NCBI RefSeq assembly: GCF_903645305.1
Contig: NZ_CAHJXO010000003.1
Location: 248,001-312,000 of the forward strand
Length of the DNA: 64,000 bases
From: Corynebacterium sp. Marseille-P4321
GTDB lineage: Bacteria; Actinomycetota; Actinomycetes; Mycobacteriales; Mycobacteriaceae
Reading direction: 5' to 3'
Shown here: one piece after another, positions 7,360 to 15,888 of the stretch
Numbering within the stretch: position 1 is the stretch's first letter
Layout of the letters: the number at the start of each line of letters is the position of its first letter
Made by a program: the position numbers and the translations under genes
The notes under the pieces: model-generated
What the model was told of the DNA's origin: nothing
What the model saw: only the letters and a program-made list of their open reading frames with translations
The model's database searches: none

Positions 7360-8382
7360 ATGTCTGAACACGCCATCGTTTTCAACCACGTCTCCAAGAC
7401 CTTCGACACCGCTTCCGGCCAATTCGCGGCGCTGGACGATATTTCGTTTACCGTACCCAAGGGCGGGGTCTCCGGTGTGGTGGGCACCTCCGGCGCGGGC
7501 AAGTCCACGCTGATCCGCACGGTCAATGGGCTGGAAACTCCCACGTCCGGCACCGTCGAGACCCTCGGCGTTGAGCCCGCCACGCTGCGCCCGAAGCAGC
7601 TGCGCAACCTGCGCAGCGAGGTGTCGATGGTGTTCCAAAACTACAACCTTTTGGAGACGAAAACGGTGGCGCAGAACGTGGCCACCCCGCTCGTGCTGGC
7701 GAAGGTGCCGAAGGCGGAGGCGCAGCGTCGCGTCGCTGAGGCGCTCGAGATGGTGGGGCTCGCGGACCGCGCGGATCACAAGCCGCGCCAGCTTTCCGGC
7801 GGTCAGCGCCAGCGCGTGGGCATTGCGCGTGCACTGGTGACCAATCCGAGCATTTTGCTTTGCGACGAGCCCACGTCCGCCCTCGATCCCCTCACCACTA
7901 CCCAGATCCTGGACCTGTTGCGGCGCATCAACTCCGAGTTGGGCGTGACCATCCTGTTGATTACGCACCAGATGGACGTCGTTGCCCGGCTAGCCGACGA
8001 GGTCGCCGTGCTGGAAGCCGGCAAGCTGGTCGAGTTCGGCCGTGTGGCCGACGTGTTCGCCGACCCGCAGGCCCCGCTCACCCAGCGCTTCGTGGAGACG
8101 GTAGTGCCCCGCGAGATCCCCGACGCGGTGCACGCGGCCGTCCGGGACGGCGTGTACGACCGGGTCGTGCAGCTCACCCACACCGGCGACGCCGCCGCAG
8201 GCGTGTTTACCCACCTGGTCAGTGACTTCGGTGTGGATGCGCAGCTGTTGGCGTCGTCAGGCACCGAGCTCGCCGACACCACCGTGGGCACCACCCTGCT
8301 CGGCCTGCGCGGCGGCAACACCGCGGACGCTCTTGCCTGGCTGGGCGGTCTCGAGGGCGTGCAAGCAAAGGAAGTGGAGTAA
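7360..8382 (+). CDS. metN: methionine ABC importer, ATPase
   Basis: 340 residues. Walker A GTSGAGKST (about residues 42-50), Q-loop VFQNYNLLE, signature [15 protein letters not shown] and Walker B ILLCDEPTSALDP are all intact, followed by an H-loop His in LLITHQMD. After residue 240 comes a C-terminal NIL/C2-type ACT-like domain, which in MetN binds methionine and shuts off transport when the cell is full. It forms the cytoplasmic motor dimer with the MetI permease. It lies 6 bases behind metQ and its stop codon abuts the metI ATG. Confidence 0.95.
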   Translation: MSEHAIVFNHVSKTFDTASGQFAALDDISFTVPKGGVSGVVGTSGAGKSTLIRTVNGLETPTSGTVETLGVEPATLRPKQLRNLRSEVSMVFQNYNLLETKTVAQNVATPLVLAKVPKAEAQRRVAEALEMVGLADRADHKPRQLSGGQRQRVGIARALVTNPSILLCDEPTSALDPLTTTQILDLLRRINSELGVTILLITHQMDVVARLADEVAVLEAGKLVEFGRVADVFADPQAPLTQRFVETVVPREIPDAVHAAVRDGVYDRVVQLTHTGDAAAGVFTHLVSDFGVDAQLLASSGTELADTTVGTTLLGLRGGNTADALAWLGGLEGVQAKEVE

Positions 8383-9069
8383 ATGGAACAGCTCAACACC
8401 TGGTGGCGCGACACGACCGGTTCGCGCGTGACCCCGTCCATGTACGTCGACTCCTTCGGCGAGACGCTCTACATGGTGGGCATCTCCCTGTTCATCGGCG
8501 CACTGGTGGGTATCCCGCTCGCGCTCGCGCTAGTGATCACCCGCCCCGGCGGCCTAAAGCCGAACAAATTCGTCTACGGGCTGCTCAACGTGTTGGTGAA
8601 CATCGTGCGTTCCCTTCCTTTCATCATCCTGCTTGTGGCCATCTCCCCCTTCACGCGCGTGATCGCGGGCACCGCCATCGGCACCACGGCGGCGCTCGTG
8701 CCGCTGACGCTGTACATCGCCCCGTTCATCGCAAGGCTTATCGAGCAGTCGCTGCTGGAGGTCGGCCCCGGCATCACGGAAGCCGCCGACTCCATGGGCG
8801 CAACCATGTGGCAGACCATCCGCCACTTCCTACTCCCTGAGGCGAAAAGCTCCATCATCCTGGCCATTACCACCGCCACCGTGGGCCTGATCTCCGCCAC
8901 CGCGATGGCGGGCACCATTGGCGGCGGCGGCGTGGGTGACTTGGCCATCTCCTACGGCTACCAACAGTTCGATTCGGTGGCCATGCTCACCACCGTGATC
9001 ATCCTGATCATCGTGGTGCAAGCCATCCAATCCCTGGGTAACAACCTGGCACAGCGCGCACGGGCTTAA
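8383..9069 (+). CDS. metI: methionine ABC importer, permease
   Basis: 228 residues with five likely membrane segments. The coupling-helix region reads EVGPGITEAADSMGATMWQT (about residues 124-143), the EAA loop that docks on MetN. It forms the channel for methionine across the cytoplasmic membrane. Its ATG directly follows the metN stop, so translation is coupled. The transporter operon ends here; the following carrier gene starts 10 bases on and may be co-transcribed. Confidence 0.94.
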   Translation: MEQLNTWWRDTTGSRVTPSMYVDSFGETLYMVGISLFIGALVGIPLALALVITRPGGLKPNKFVYGLLNVLVNIVRSLPFIILLVAISPFTRVIAGTAIGTTAALVPLTLYIAPFIARLIEQSLLEVGPGITEAADSMGATMWQTIRHFLLPEAKSSIILAITTATVGLISATAMAGTIGGGGVGDLAISYGYQQFDSVAMLTTVIILIIVVQAIQSLGNNLAQRARA

Positions 9070-9079
9070 GCTCGAAGAC

Positions 9080-9982
9080 GTGCTCGACGTACTCACCGGC
9101 TTCGCAATCATCTTCGCCGTCATCGCGGCGGGATGGTTGCTTTCGCAAAAAGGCGTCATCGGCCCCGGCGATGAGCGCTTGATGCTCAACCGCATCGCGT
9201 TTTACGTGGCCACGCCATCGCTCATCTTTTCCTCCGTGGCTACGTCGGACACCTCGGCGTTCTTCTCGCCGGTGGTGCTGGTGATCGCGGTGGCTACCGC
9301 GGCCACCATGCTGGTGTACTGGGCGATCAGCGCCGCGGCGTTCAGGCAGGACACCGCGGAGACCATGGCGGGAGCTGCGTCGGCAAGCTACTACAACTCG
9401 GTGAACATCGGGCTGCCCATTGCCACCTACGTGCTTGGCGACGCCACCTTCGTCGTCCCCGCCCTCGTCCTGCAGATGGCGGTACTCTCCCCCGTCATCA
9501 TCGCCGGCCTGGACCGCGGCTCGTCCGGGTTCATGAAGTCCATGTGGTCCGGCCTTACCGCCCCGGTGGTCGTCGCGGCGTTCGCAGGGTTTGCGGTCTC
9601 CGCACTCGAGGTGGAGGTGCCGGAGCCGGTGTTAGCCCCGCTGCAGATTCTCGGCGGGGCATCGATCCCGCTGATCCTGATGAGCTTCGGCGCCTCGCTC
9701 ACCGGCGAGAAAGTCCTCGCCTCCCACCGCGGCCCCACCCTGACCGCCACGGCGCTGAAGCTCGTGGGCATGCCCGCCATCGCGTGGGCGGTAGGCACCG
9801 CCCTGGGGCTTACTGGCGACGAGCTCTACGCCGCCCTCATCCTCTCCGCCCTGCCCACCGCGCAAAACGTGTACAACTACGCCGCGACGTACGGCTCCGG
9901 CGAAGTGATCTCGCGCGACACCGTCTTCCTCACCACGTTCCTCGCGCTGCCGGCCATGCTGGTCATCGCCGCGGTGTTCTAG
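9080..9982 (+). CDS. AEC-family (auxin efflux carrier type) membrane transporter
   Basis: 300 residues from a GTG at 9080 with GAAG nearby. About ten hydrophobic segments in two halves, with a conserved YYNSVNIGLPIATYVLG stretch (about residues 108-124) in the first half and SALPTAQNVYNYAATYG (about 254-270) in the second. These are hallmarks of the AEC/BART carriers, which bacteria use for malate, malonate and other small organic acids. The substrate cannot be read from sequence. It sits 10 bases after metI on the same strand, so a role linked to methionine or sulfur compounds is possible but not shown. Confidence 0.82.
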   Translation: MLDVLTGFAIIFAVIAAGWLLSQKGVIGPGDERLMLNRIAFYVATPSLIFSSVATSDTSAFFSPVVLVIAVATAATMLVYWAISAAAFRQDTAETMAGAASASYYNSVNIGLPIATYVLGDATFVVPALVLQMAVLSPVIIAGLDRGSSGFMKSMWSGLTAPVVVAAFAGFAVSALEVEVPEPVLAPLQILGGASIPLILMSFGASLTGEKVLASHRGPTLTATALKLVGMPAIAWAVGTALGLTGDELYAALILSALPTAQNVYNYAATYGSGEVISRDTVFLTTFLALPAMLVIAAVF

Positions 9983-10003
9983 GGGGTTCTCGGGCCCCAC
10001 CCC

Positions 10004-10099
10004 GCCAAAACCGAGCCAACGGGTGCGATCCAAGGTGTTATATTTACACCGACAGCGCGAATAAAACGGATGGACCGGTTCCTGTGGCTCGGTTTTGGC
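10004..10099. repeat. palindromic element, copy A (left of DUF559 gene)
   Basis: The ends GCCAAAACCGAGCCA (10004-10018) and TGGCTCGGTTTTGGC (10085-10099) are a perfect 15-bp inverted repeat. The interior also has an imperfect dyad (GTTATATTTAC / GCGAATAAAAC). The part 10010-10099 aligns without gaps, at roughly two thirds or more identity, with 11124-11213. Confidence 0.8.
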
Positions 10100-10111
10100 C
10101 GCGGGACGGCC

Positions 10112-11056
10112 CTACCCAATCCGAAGAGCGAGCGCCTCGCGCGACGCCAGAGTCTCCCGCACCTGCGCGATGAACTTTTCGGGGTAGTCGCGGATGAAGT
10201 CCGGGCTGTACCGGAGGAAGACGAACCCCTGATTGCCGATAAACTTCTGCCGCTTCATCTCCGCCTTCCACGCCTCTTCCCCGCCCGGCCCCTCGTACTT
10301 GAGGTCGCCGTCGATCTCGATCACGAGCCAGCCGTCGACGCAAATATCGACGAACTTCCCGCCGACCTCGAATTGCGGAGCCAAATTGCCGATGCCCGCC
10401 TCGATTAACAGCGCCCTGGCGAGGGTTTCGTACGGCGATTCCGAGTTGGCCACCCCGTACTTCAGGCAGCGCCGCGCGACGGCGATCCCCTTCGCCCGGC
10501 CCATGAGCCGGATCTTTCGCTCGATTTCGTCGACCGTCTTGCCGCGCCGCAGAACATAATCGAGCGCGATTAGCCCCTCGGCGAAGCCGTGGTAGCGGGC
10601 GATGTCGATAAACGTGCGCACCGGGTCAGTCACCCGGTGGCCCTCGTAGGTGAGCACCTCTTCCGGCACCAGCCTGGAGCGCCGGAAGATGAAATTCCGC
10701 CGCTTTTTACGGTTAGGCGAACTGCCTTGCGACGGAAGCGCCACCTCCACGCACTCGTCATCCAGGCTCACCACCCACATCCCCAGCTTCCGCGCCGCAG
10801 ACCTGCCGACGAGCACAGCCGATCTGCTGCTCATCGCGGCGGCCTCCACCTCGACCCAGCGCCGCTCGTGGAACGGGAGCTCGCGCCACACCTTCTTGGG
10901 AAACCAGATGACGGGGTCCACCTCGATCCACTCGCCCCGCATCTCGGGCAGTTTCTCTCGCGGCAGCCCGCGCAAATCGACGAACTGCCCCCGCAGCTCG
11001 TTTTTCCGCTGATCCCAGCGCCGCAGCACCTGTTGATTCTCTTTATCGATCCCCAT
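10112..11056 (-). CDS. DUF559/AbiEi-like protein with a PD-(D/E)XK-type nuclease end
   Basis: 314 residues. The first 130 or so resemble the DNA-binding and AbiEi-antitoxin-like part often found in actinobacterial proteins of this group (RSAARKLGMWVVSL; VTDPVRTFIDIAR). The last 110 are Vsr/DUF559-like: an Asp-Ile-Cys-Val-Asp strand, then VIEIDGDLKYEG, a helix with AEMKRQKFIGNQGF, and VFLRYSPDFI. The Glu and Asp residues fit a PD-(D/E)XK site, so it may cut or nick DNA. It stands alone between two palindromic elements of equal length (about 90 bases), 12 bases after its stop and 67 before its start. That suggests a mobile or self-recognising unit. Confidence 0.65.
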   Translation of the reverse strand: MGIDKENQQVLRRWDQRKNELRGQFVDLRGLPREKLPEMRGEWIEVDPVIWFPKKVWRELPFHERRWVEVEAAAMSSRSAVLVGRSAARKLGMWVVSLDDECVEVALPSQGSSPNRKKRRNFIFRRSRLVPEEVLTYEGHRVTDPVRTFIDIARYHGFAEGLIALDYVLRRGKTVDEIERKIRLMGRAKGIAVARRCLKYGVANSESPYETLARALLIEAGIGNLAPQFEVGGKFVDICVDGWLVIEIDGDLKYEGPGGEEAWKAEMKRQKFIGNQGFVFLRYSPDFIRDYPEKFIAQVRETLASREALALRIG

Positions 11057-11118
11057 ACACGCTTAGACTCCGCCAAGCGGCCCCCGGTTCCCTCCCCCAC
11101 GAAAAACCGCCGCCTTTT

Positions 11119-11213
11119 CCCACACCGAGCCACCAAACCCGATCCATACGGTTAAATTCACCGGCGGGGCGTGAATATAACTCCCTGGTCCGCTTCCTCT
11201 GGCTCGGTTTTGC
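11119..11213. repeat. palindromic element, copy B (right of DUF559 gene)
   Basis: ACCGAGCCA (11124-11132) and TGGCTCGGT (11200-11208) are inverted. The core GTTAAATTCAC (11151-11161) and GTGAATATAAC (11171-11181) form a second dyad with one mismatch. It is the homologue of copy A at 10004-10099, with the longer conserved end GGCTCGGTTTTG on the right. Confidence 0.75.
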
Positions 11214-11262
11214 GGTGGGGGGACGGGCGGGCAGGCGGACGGGTGGGGACGACCCCAGCCCC

Positions 11263-11610
11263 CTAGCGCCCGTCCAACTCGCGGCGCACCCACTCCTTGC
11301 GCTCCGTGCGCTGGCGCTGCAGCTCCGCCACCGCGGCGTTCGCCTCGAGGCGGCTGCGCTTGAACACCAGCATGGACAGCGGGAACGCCACAATGAGCGC
11401 CAACAGCGCCGACATGATCACCGGCACCGGCGCGCCAATGAGCATGGCGAACGCCTGGATGAGCACCGTCAGGCCGATAAACAGCAACAGGCGGTACAGG
11501 CCGTAGAGGGCCACCGCCTTGTTCGCACGGGATTTCGCGCGCGGGTCAACCTCGGGGGCTTCCACTGCTTCTGCGGCTGTGTCTTGGGGGGCTCGGGCTG
11601 CGTCGTTCAC
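11263..11610 (-). CDS. DUF4229-type small membrane protein
   Basis: 115 residues if started at the GTG at 11610; longer frames would reach into the divergent neighbour. Two membrane segments lie at about residues 35-55 and 60-82 (YGLYRLLLFIGLTVLIQAF; MSALLALIVAFPLSMLVF), followed by a charged cytoplasmic tail rich in Arg and Glu. The layout and the NKAVALYGLYR lead-in match the DUF4229 family of actinobacteria, whose function is unknown. The start is uncertain because no strong ribosome-binding site is visible. Confidence 0.65.
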   Translation of the reverse strand: MNDAARAPQDTAAEAVEAPEVDPRAKSRANKAVALYGLYRLLLFIGLTVLIQAFAMLIGAPVPVIMSALLALIVAFPLSMLVFKRSRLEANAAVAELQRQRTERKEWVRRELDGR

Positions 11611-11638
11611 AGTGCATAACCCTAACGGGCGACCAAGT

Positions 11639-11923
11639 ATGTTGGAAGTCATGGGAAGAGTGCTACTTATCCTCCTGGTCGCCCTCGCCATCTTCTTGTT
11701 GTGGCGGGCCTTCGGCCCGGGCTCGAAAGAACGCTACGGCACGCCGGCGAAGGAGCAGCCTCCGGCCATCAAGGGACCGGACGACGACGAAGAGTTCCTG
11801 TGGAACATCGAGAAGAACCGCTTCAAAGAACGCCGCGCGAAAGAAGAGGCGGAACGCAAGCGCCTCGAGGAAGAGGAGCGCCGGCGCCGCCGCGGTGGCG
11901 GGGACGACCCAAAAAACGCCTAA
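11639..11923 (+). CDS. small membrane-anchored, highly charged protein
   Basis: 94 residues from ATG 11639 (ATG 11651 is the alternative, but GGAAG is then only two bases away). One N-terminal membrane helix (VLLILLVALAIFLLWRAF, about residues 8-25), then a Pro/Asp linker, a conserved DDDEEFLWNIEKN patch, and a coiled, strongly Arg/Glu-rich tail. I do not recognise a named family; such one-pass proteins are common near actinobacterial envelope genes. It starts 28 bases from the divergent DUF4229 gene, so their promoters overlap, and its last bases overlap the end of the HTH gene on the other strand. Confidence 0.6.
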   Translation: MLEVMGRVLLILLVALAIFLLWRAFGPGSKERYGTPAKEQPPAIKGPDDDEEFLWNIEKNRFKERRAKEEAERKRLEEEERRRRRGGGDDPKNA

Positions 11924-12180
11924 TTTTTCTCCCGCAGCACCATCTCGAGGTCCAGCGTCTCCGCGACCGCGATGAGCTTCTCCCAGCGCACACCCGCACC
12001 TCCGTGCTCGATGGTGTGCAAGGTGGAGCGCGACACCCCGGCTGAGTCCGCCACCTCCTGCTGCAGGCGCCCGGTGGCGCGGCGGCGCTCGCTGATCTGC
12101 TGGCCGAGCTTAATCAGCTTCGGGTTCTCGCTAGCCGGCTTGCCGGTCTTCTTACGCGGCGCGTTGCGCGGTGTAGTCAT
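11920..12180 (-). CDS. XRE/HipB-type helix-turn-helix regulator
   Basis: 86 residues: a basic N-terminal arm (RNAPRKKTGK), then a Cro/C1-type helix-turn-helix, LGQQISERRRATGRLQQEVADSAGVSRSTLHTIEHG in outline (about residues 25-60), and an end like HipB-type antitoxins (KLIAVAETLDLEMVLR). Its ATG directly follows the galE stop codon, so it is co-transcribed with galE. No HipA-like toxin gene is next to it. It probably binds DNA as a dimer; its target is unknown. Confidence 0.75.
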   Translation of the reverse strand: MTTPRNAPRKKTGKPASENPKLIKLGQQISERRRATGRLQQEVADSAGVSRSTLHTIEHGGAGVRWEKLIAVAETLDLEMVLREKN

Positions 12181-13176
12181 CTAGGTCTCCTCCCCCGCCA
12201 ACACCGCGGGCAGTTTCTCGGCCCAGGCGAGCGCGTCGCGCACCCCGTCGGCAATGGAACGCTCCGCGGTCCAGCCCAGCACCTCGCGCGCCTTGTCGGT
12301 ACGGCTCGCGCACCCCACCACGTCGCCCGGGCGGGCGGGGCCGGTGCGCACGTCCAAGGGCGTGCCGGTGGCTTCGCCGAACGCCTCCGCCAACTCGAAG
12401 ACGGTGGTGCCCTGGCCGGTGCCCAGGTTGATCACGTCGTAGCCGGTGCTCACCTCGTCGAAACGCTCAAGCACCGCCACGTGCGCACGCGCGAGGTCCC
12501 AGACATGGATGTAGTCGCGCAGGCCCGAGCCGTCGCGGGTGGGCCAGTCCACCCCGGTGACGGTGAAAGGCCGACCTGCGTTGTGCGCCTCAATCATCTT
12601 GCCCATCGCGTGCGTGGGCGCCGGGTTCTGCAGGCCGGTGCGCAGCTTCGGGTCCGCGCCGATCGGGTTGAAGTAGCGCAGCGCAATCACGTTCAGCCTG
12701 CCGGTCGCCGCCGTGTCTTTAAGCACCCGCTCCAGCAGGAACTTCGACGCCGCGTACGGGCTTTGCGGGTCGACGGGGCTGGATTCGTCCACCATGTAGT
12801 CCGGCCCCGGCTCGTACATCGACGCCGTGGAGCTCAAGATGAACCGCCGCACGCCCAGGCGGTCCAGCGCCTGCAGCAGGGTGATGGATTTGCCCACGTT
12901 GTTGTCGTAGTACGCAAGCGGCTTATCGACGGATTCCGGCACCACGATCTTCGCTGCACAGTGCACCACTGCGTCGATGTCCGGATGCTCTTCGCCGATG
13001 CGGTTCAGCAGTTCGACGTCCGCGATGTCGCCCTCGTAGCAGGCGAAACGCTCGCCGAAGGCGTGCAGGCCGGTGGAGTAATCATCCAGAATCACCGGCG
13101 TGATGCCAGCATCGTCGCAGCACGACGCGATGGTTGAGCCGATGTAGCCGGCACCACCAGTAATGAGTACCTTCAC
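12181..13176 (-). CDS. galE: UDP-glucose 4-epimerase
   Basis: 331 residues, an extended short-chain dehydrogenase fold. The NAD-binding start GGAGYIGSTIAS (residues 7-18), the Ser-Ser-Thr of LSSTASMYE and the catalytic SPYAASK (Tyr and Lys at about 149-153) are all in place, and ALRYFNPIGAD is typical for GalE. It interconverts UDP-glucose and UDP-galactose, which in corynebacteria supplies galactose for arabinogalactan. It abuts the ccsB stop upstream (one-base overlap) and an XRE regulator gene downstream. Confidence 0.93.
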   Translation of the reverse strand: MKVLITGGAGYIGSTIASCCDDAGITPVILDDYSTGLHAFGERFACYEGDIADVELLNRIGEEHPDIDAVVHCAAKIVVPESVDKPLAYYDNNVGKSITLLQALDRLGVRRFILSSTASMYEPGPDYMVDESSPVDPQSPYAASKFLLERVLKDTAATGRLNVIALRYFNPIGADPKLRTGLQNPAPTHAMGKMIEAHNAGRPFTVTGVDWPTRDGSGLRDYIHVWDLARAHVAVLERFDEVSTGYDVINLGTGQGTTVFELAEAFGEATGTPLDVRTGPARPGDVVGCASRTDKAREVLGWTAERSIADGVRDALAWAEKLPAVLAGEET

Positions 13177-14219
13177 TATCCCAGCCCCGCGTACGAGTGC
13201 AGGCTGGCCAGCACCGTGTTGACGTACGTCATGTTGAAGATGGTCATGCCCATGGCGAACACGTTAATCCAGGCGGCCGTGGTGCTCTTCCAACCGGCCG
13301 TGGCGCGGGCGTGAAGGTACGCCGCGTAGAGGATCCACGTGATCATGGAGACGGTTTCCTTCGCGTCCCAGCCCCAGAAGCGGCCCCAGGCCACCTCCGC
13401 CCAGATAGCGCCGAAGACGATGCCGATGCCGAACAGCGGCAGAGTGATCACCGCGGTCTTGTACGCGATTTGGTCCAGCGTCTTCGCGCTCGGCAGCGGG
13501 CGCGCCAACATGCCGAAGAATCCGTGCTCGGACCCCTTTGGCTGCCACATGCGCAACAGGTAGAGCAGCGCGAACACGCCGGAGACCAAACCGACGGACG
13601 CGCCGATGGACACGGTGGACACGTGCACCGGCATCCAGTAGGACTGCAGCGCCGGGACCACGGGCGCGGCCTGCATGTGGAACACCGTGGAGTTCAAGAA
13701 CATCGCGATGACCATGGGGAACAGAAGCCACGGCCACACGGTGTGCCAGCCGCGTCGCTGGATCACCACGGCGGCGACCACCATCACCACCGCGGTCATG
13801 AACAGGATGTACTCGTACAGGTTGCCCAGCGGGAAGCGCCTCGCGGCGAGACCGCGGGTAACAAAGGCGGCGAGGTGCAACGCCACGCCGACCCACACCA
13901 GCGCCTGCGTCATTCCGGCCCACTTGCGGGCGGAGGCGAGTTTGGCCTCGTACTCCTCGTCGGTAATGGGGTCCGTATTGGGGTCGGACACGGAAGCGTC
14001 GATAAGCTCCTGCCCCTCCACTACCGGCGGGCCTCCGGCGCCGACCGCAACCTTTGAGCTGGCGGCGGCTTGTGCTTTGAGCTTCTCGCGGCGCACCTCG
14101 ATGACGCTGTTCACGCGGCCGTAGTACACGAACGACATGATCAGCGCGACGATGTAAATGATGAACGCGGTGCGGAAGGTCAGATCGGAGAGCTCTGCCA
14201 TTGTGGAATCGACAAGCAT
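13176..14219 (-). CDS. ccsB: cytochrome c maturation heme handler CcsB/ResC
   Basis: 347 residues with about eight membrane segments. The heme-handling WWD-type stretch is present (WAEVAWGRFWGWDAKETVSM, about residues 264-283), with conserved His residues on the flanking segments. Together with the ResB-like protein it forms the system II cytochrome c synthase, which moves heme outside and attaches it to CXXCH motifs. It is the fourth gene of the minus-strand series thioredoxin-ccdA-resB-ccsB, with a 28-base gap after resB. Heme biosynthesis genes lie immediately upstream, which fits. Confidence 0.93.
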   Translation of the reverse strand: MLVDSTMAELSDLTFRTAFIIYIVALIMSFVYYGRVNSVIEVRREKLKAQAAASSKVAVGAGGPPVVEGQELIDASVSDPNTDPITDEEYEAKLASARKWAGMTQALVWVGVALHLAAFVTRGLAARRFPLGNLYEYILFMTAVVMVVAAVVIQRRGWHTVWPWLLFPMVIAMFLNSTVFHMQAAPVVPALQSYWMPVHVSTVSIGASVGLVSGVFALLYLLRMWQPKGSEHGFFGMLARPLPSAKTLDQIAYKTAVITLPLFGIGIVFGAIWAEVAWGRFWGWDAKETVSMITWILYAAYLHARATAGWKSTTAAWINVFAMGMTIFNMTYVNTVLASLHSYAGLG

Positions 14220-14247
14220 GAACTCAACCTACCCCACCAGCGGGGCT

Positions 14248-15888
14248 TTATAAAAGGATGTCCGCGTCCTCGTCTACCTCGTCCGGGGCGCTCGGCGCGG
14301 TGCCGAGAAGCTCCTCCACGATGCGCTCGAACTCGGGGCCCCACCCGGCGCGGTCGGTGCGCGACAGCCCGGCGATTTCCACGACGACCTTGCCACCCGG
14401 CTGCGGGCGCAGGCGCACCCAGATCCGGCGGCGCTTAATGGCCAGGGAGCCGGCGAGCGCGGCGATCATCACCACGGTGGAGGCGAGCACCCAGCCTTGG
14501 ACGGGGTCGCGGGAAATCTGGTAGTTCGCGTACTCGGCGGCACCGTCGAAGCGGACGGTCACCTCGCCGCCGTCGCCGTCGGAGACCGTCGCCTCCTGGC
14601 CTGGGGTGAGGTTGAGGCGCTCGACTTTCTGCAGCCTGCCGTCGGCGATGAGGTTCTGGTCCAGCACGAAGATGTTTTGCGGCCGGCCGGTGTCCAGGCC
14701 GGCGTCGCCGCGGTAGACGTCCACGGACACCGCCGGGGCGTCCATCTGTGGGAACGCGGAGGACAGCAGGTCGTCGTTGGGGCCGGACCACTCGGCGGTG
14801 GGCGCGAAGTTGCCCTCCACGGCGATCTGGTGCTCGCGGCGCTCGGTGAGGTCCGGGTACATGCCGGCGGGCGGGTCGAAGCGCATCACGCCGGAGGAGA
14901 GGAACGTGGTGGTGTCGGTGGGCCGAAACTGCACCATTTGGGTGCGCGATTCGCCGTTGGGCCATGTCACGGTGATCTGCGGGGCGAAGCCGTGGCCCTG
15001 CAGGTACACGCGGTCGCCGCCGACGCGCAGCGGGGTGTTCACCTCGAGGGTGTACGGCTCCCACTCGTCTTGTGGCTTCGTCACGTCGTCGGTGAAGGTG
15101 ATGTCGGAGGCGAACCCGAGCGCTTGGCCGGTGTTGAGGTAGTCCGCGCGGAAGTTCTGTGCGTCGAAGCAGAAGGGGGTCAGCCCGGTGCCGTCGAAAA
15201 GCGCCCCGGCGCGAAACACGTCGAAGTTCGCGGGGGAGGTATTGCAGAACACCGTGGAGCGCTCCACCGGCACCGCCGATTCCGCCTCGGAGTTGGTCAC
15301 CACGATGACCTGGCCTTCGTAGTAGAGCATGCGCCCGAGCGCGAAGGTGACAATCATGGCCACCAGCCCGATGTGGAACACCAGGTTCATCAGCTCGCGC
15401 GCGTACCCGCGCTCCGCCGAAATGGAGTACGTGCCGGCGCGGTCTTCGTCCGGTTCGTACGCCTGCAGGTGCCACTTGGACAGGGTTTCGCGCACATGCT
15501 TATCGACGCTTCCCAGATCCCCTTCCACTTCACCCTCAGCGTGCATCGGCATGCGGGCCAAGTACTTCGGGGCGCGGGTGGGCGGGGTGGTGTAGGCGCG
15601 CCAGTGATCCATGGAGCGCGGGATGATGCAGCCCACCAGCGAGACCATGAGCAGCAGCACGATTGCGACGAACCAGGTGGACTCGAACACGTCGAAAAGC
15701 TGCAGCCTGTCGTAGATCGGGCCCATGGTGGGGTTGGCGCGCAAGTAGTCGTCCACAAGCGAGCTGCTCACCTGGCGCTGCGGCAACAGCGCGCCCGGCA
15801 CCGCGGCGAGCGCGAGGACGAACAGCAGCAGAAGCGCGGTGCGCATGCTGGTCAGCCAGTGCCAAAACTTCCGCAGCATCTGCAGCAT
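14248..15888 (-). CDS. resB: cytochrome c biogenesis protein ResB
   Basis: 546 residues. Membrane segments lie near residues 13-33, 70-90 and 165-185, then a large extracytoplasmic beta-rich domain, and a last segment near 465-485 before a cytoplasmic tail. The lead-in FWHWLTSMRTALLLLFVLA and the LFDVFESTWF stretch are typical of ResB. With CcsB it makes the heme delivery and ligation complex for c-type cytochromes. Its start overlaps the ccdA stop by one base, so translation is coupled. Confidence 0.92.
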   Translation of the reverse strand: MLQMLRKFWHWLTSMRTALLLLFVLALAAVPGALLPQRQVSSSLVDDYLRANPTMGPIYDRLQLFDVFESTWFVAIVLLLMVSLVGCIIPRSMDHWRAYTTPPTRAPKYLARMPMHAEGEVEGDLGSVDKHVRETLSKWHLQAYEPDEDRAGTYSISAERGYARELMNLVFHIGLVAMIVTFALGRMLYYEGQVIVVTNSEAESAVPVERSTVFCNTSPANFDVFRAGALFDGTGLTPFCFDAQNFRADYLNTGQALGFASDITFTDDVTKPQDEWEPYTLEVNTPLRVGGDRVYLQGHGFAPQITVTWPNGESRTQMVQFRPTDTTTFLSSGVMRFDPPAGMYPDLTERREHQIAVEGNFAPTAEWSGPNDDLLSSAFPQMDAPAVSVDVYRGDAGLDTGRPQNIFVLDQNLIADGRLQKVERLNLTPGQEATVSDGDGGEVTVRFDGAAEYANYQISRDPVQGWVLASTVVMIAALAGSLAIKRRRIWVRLRPQPGGKVVVEIAGLSRTDRAGWGPEFERIVEELLGTAPSAPDEVDEDADILL

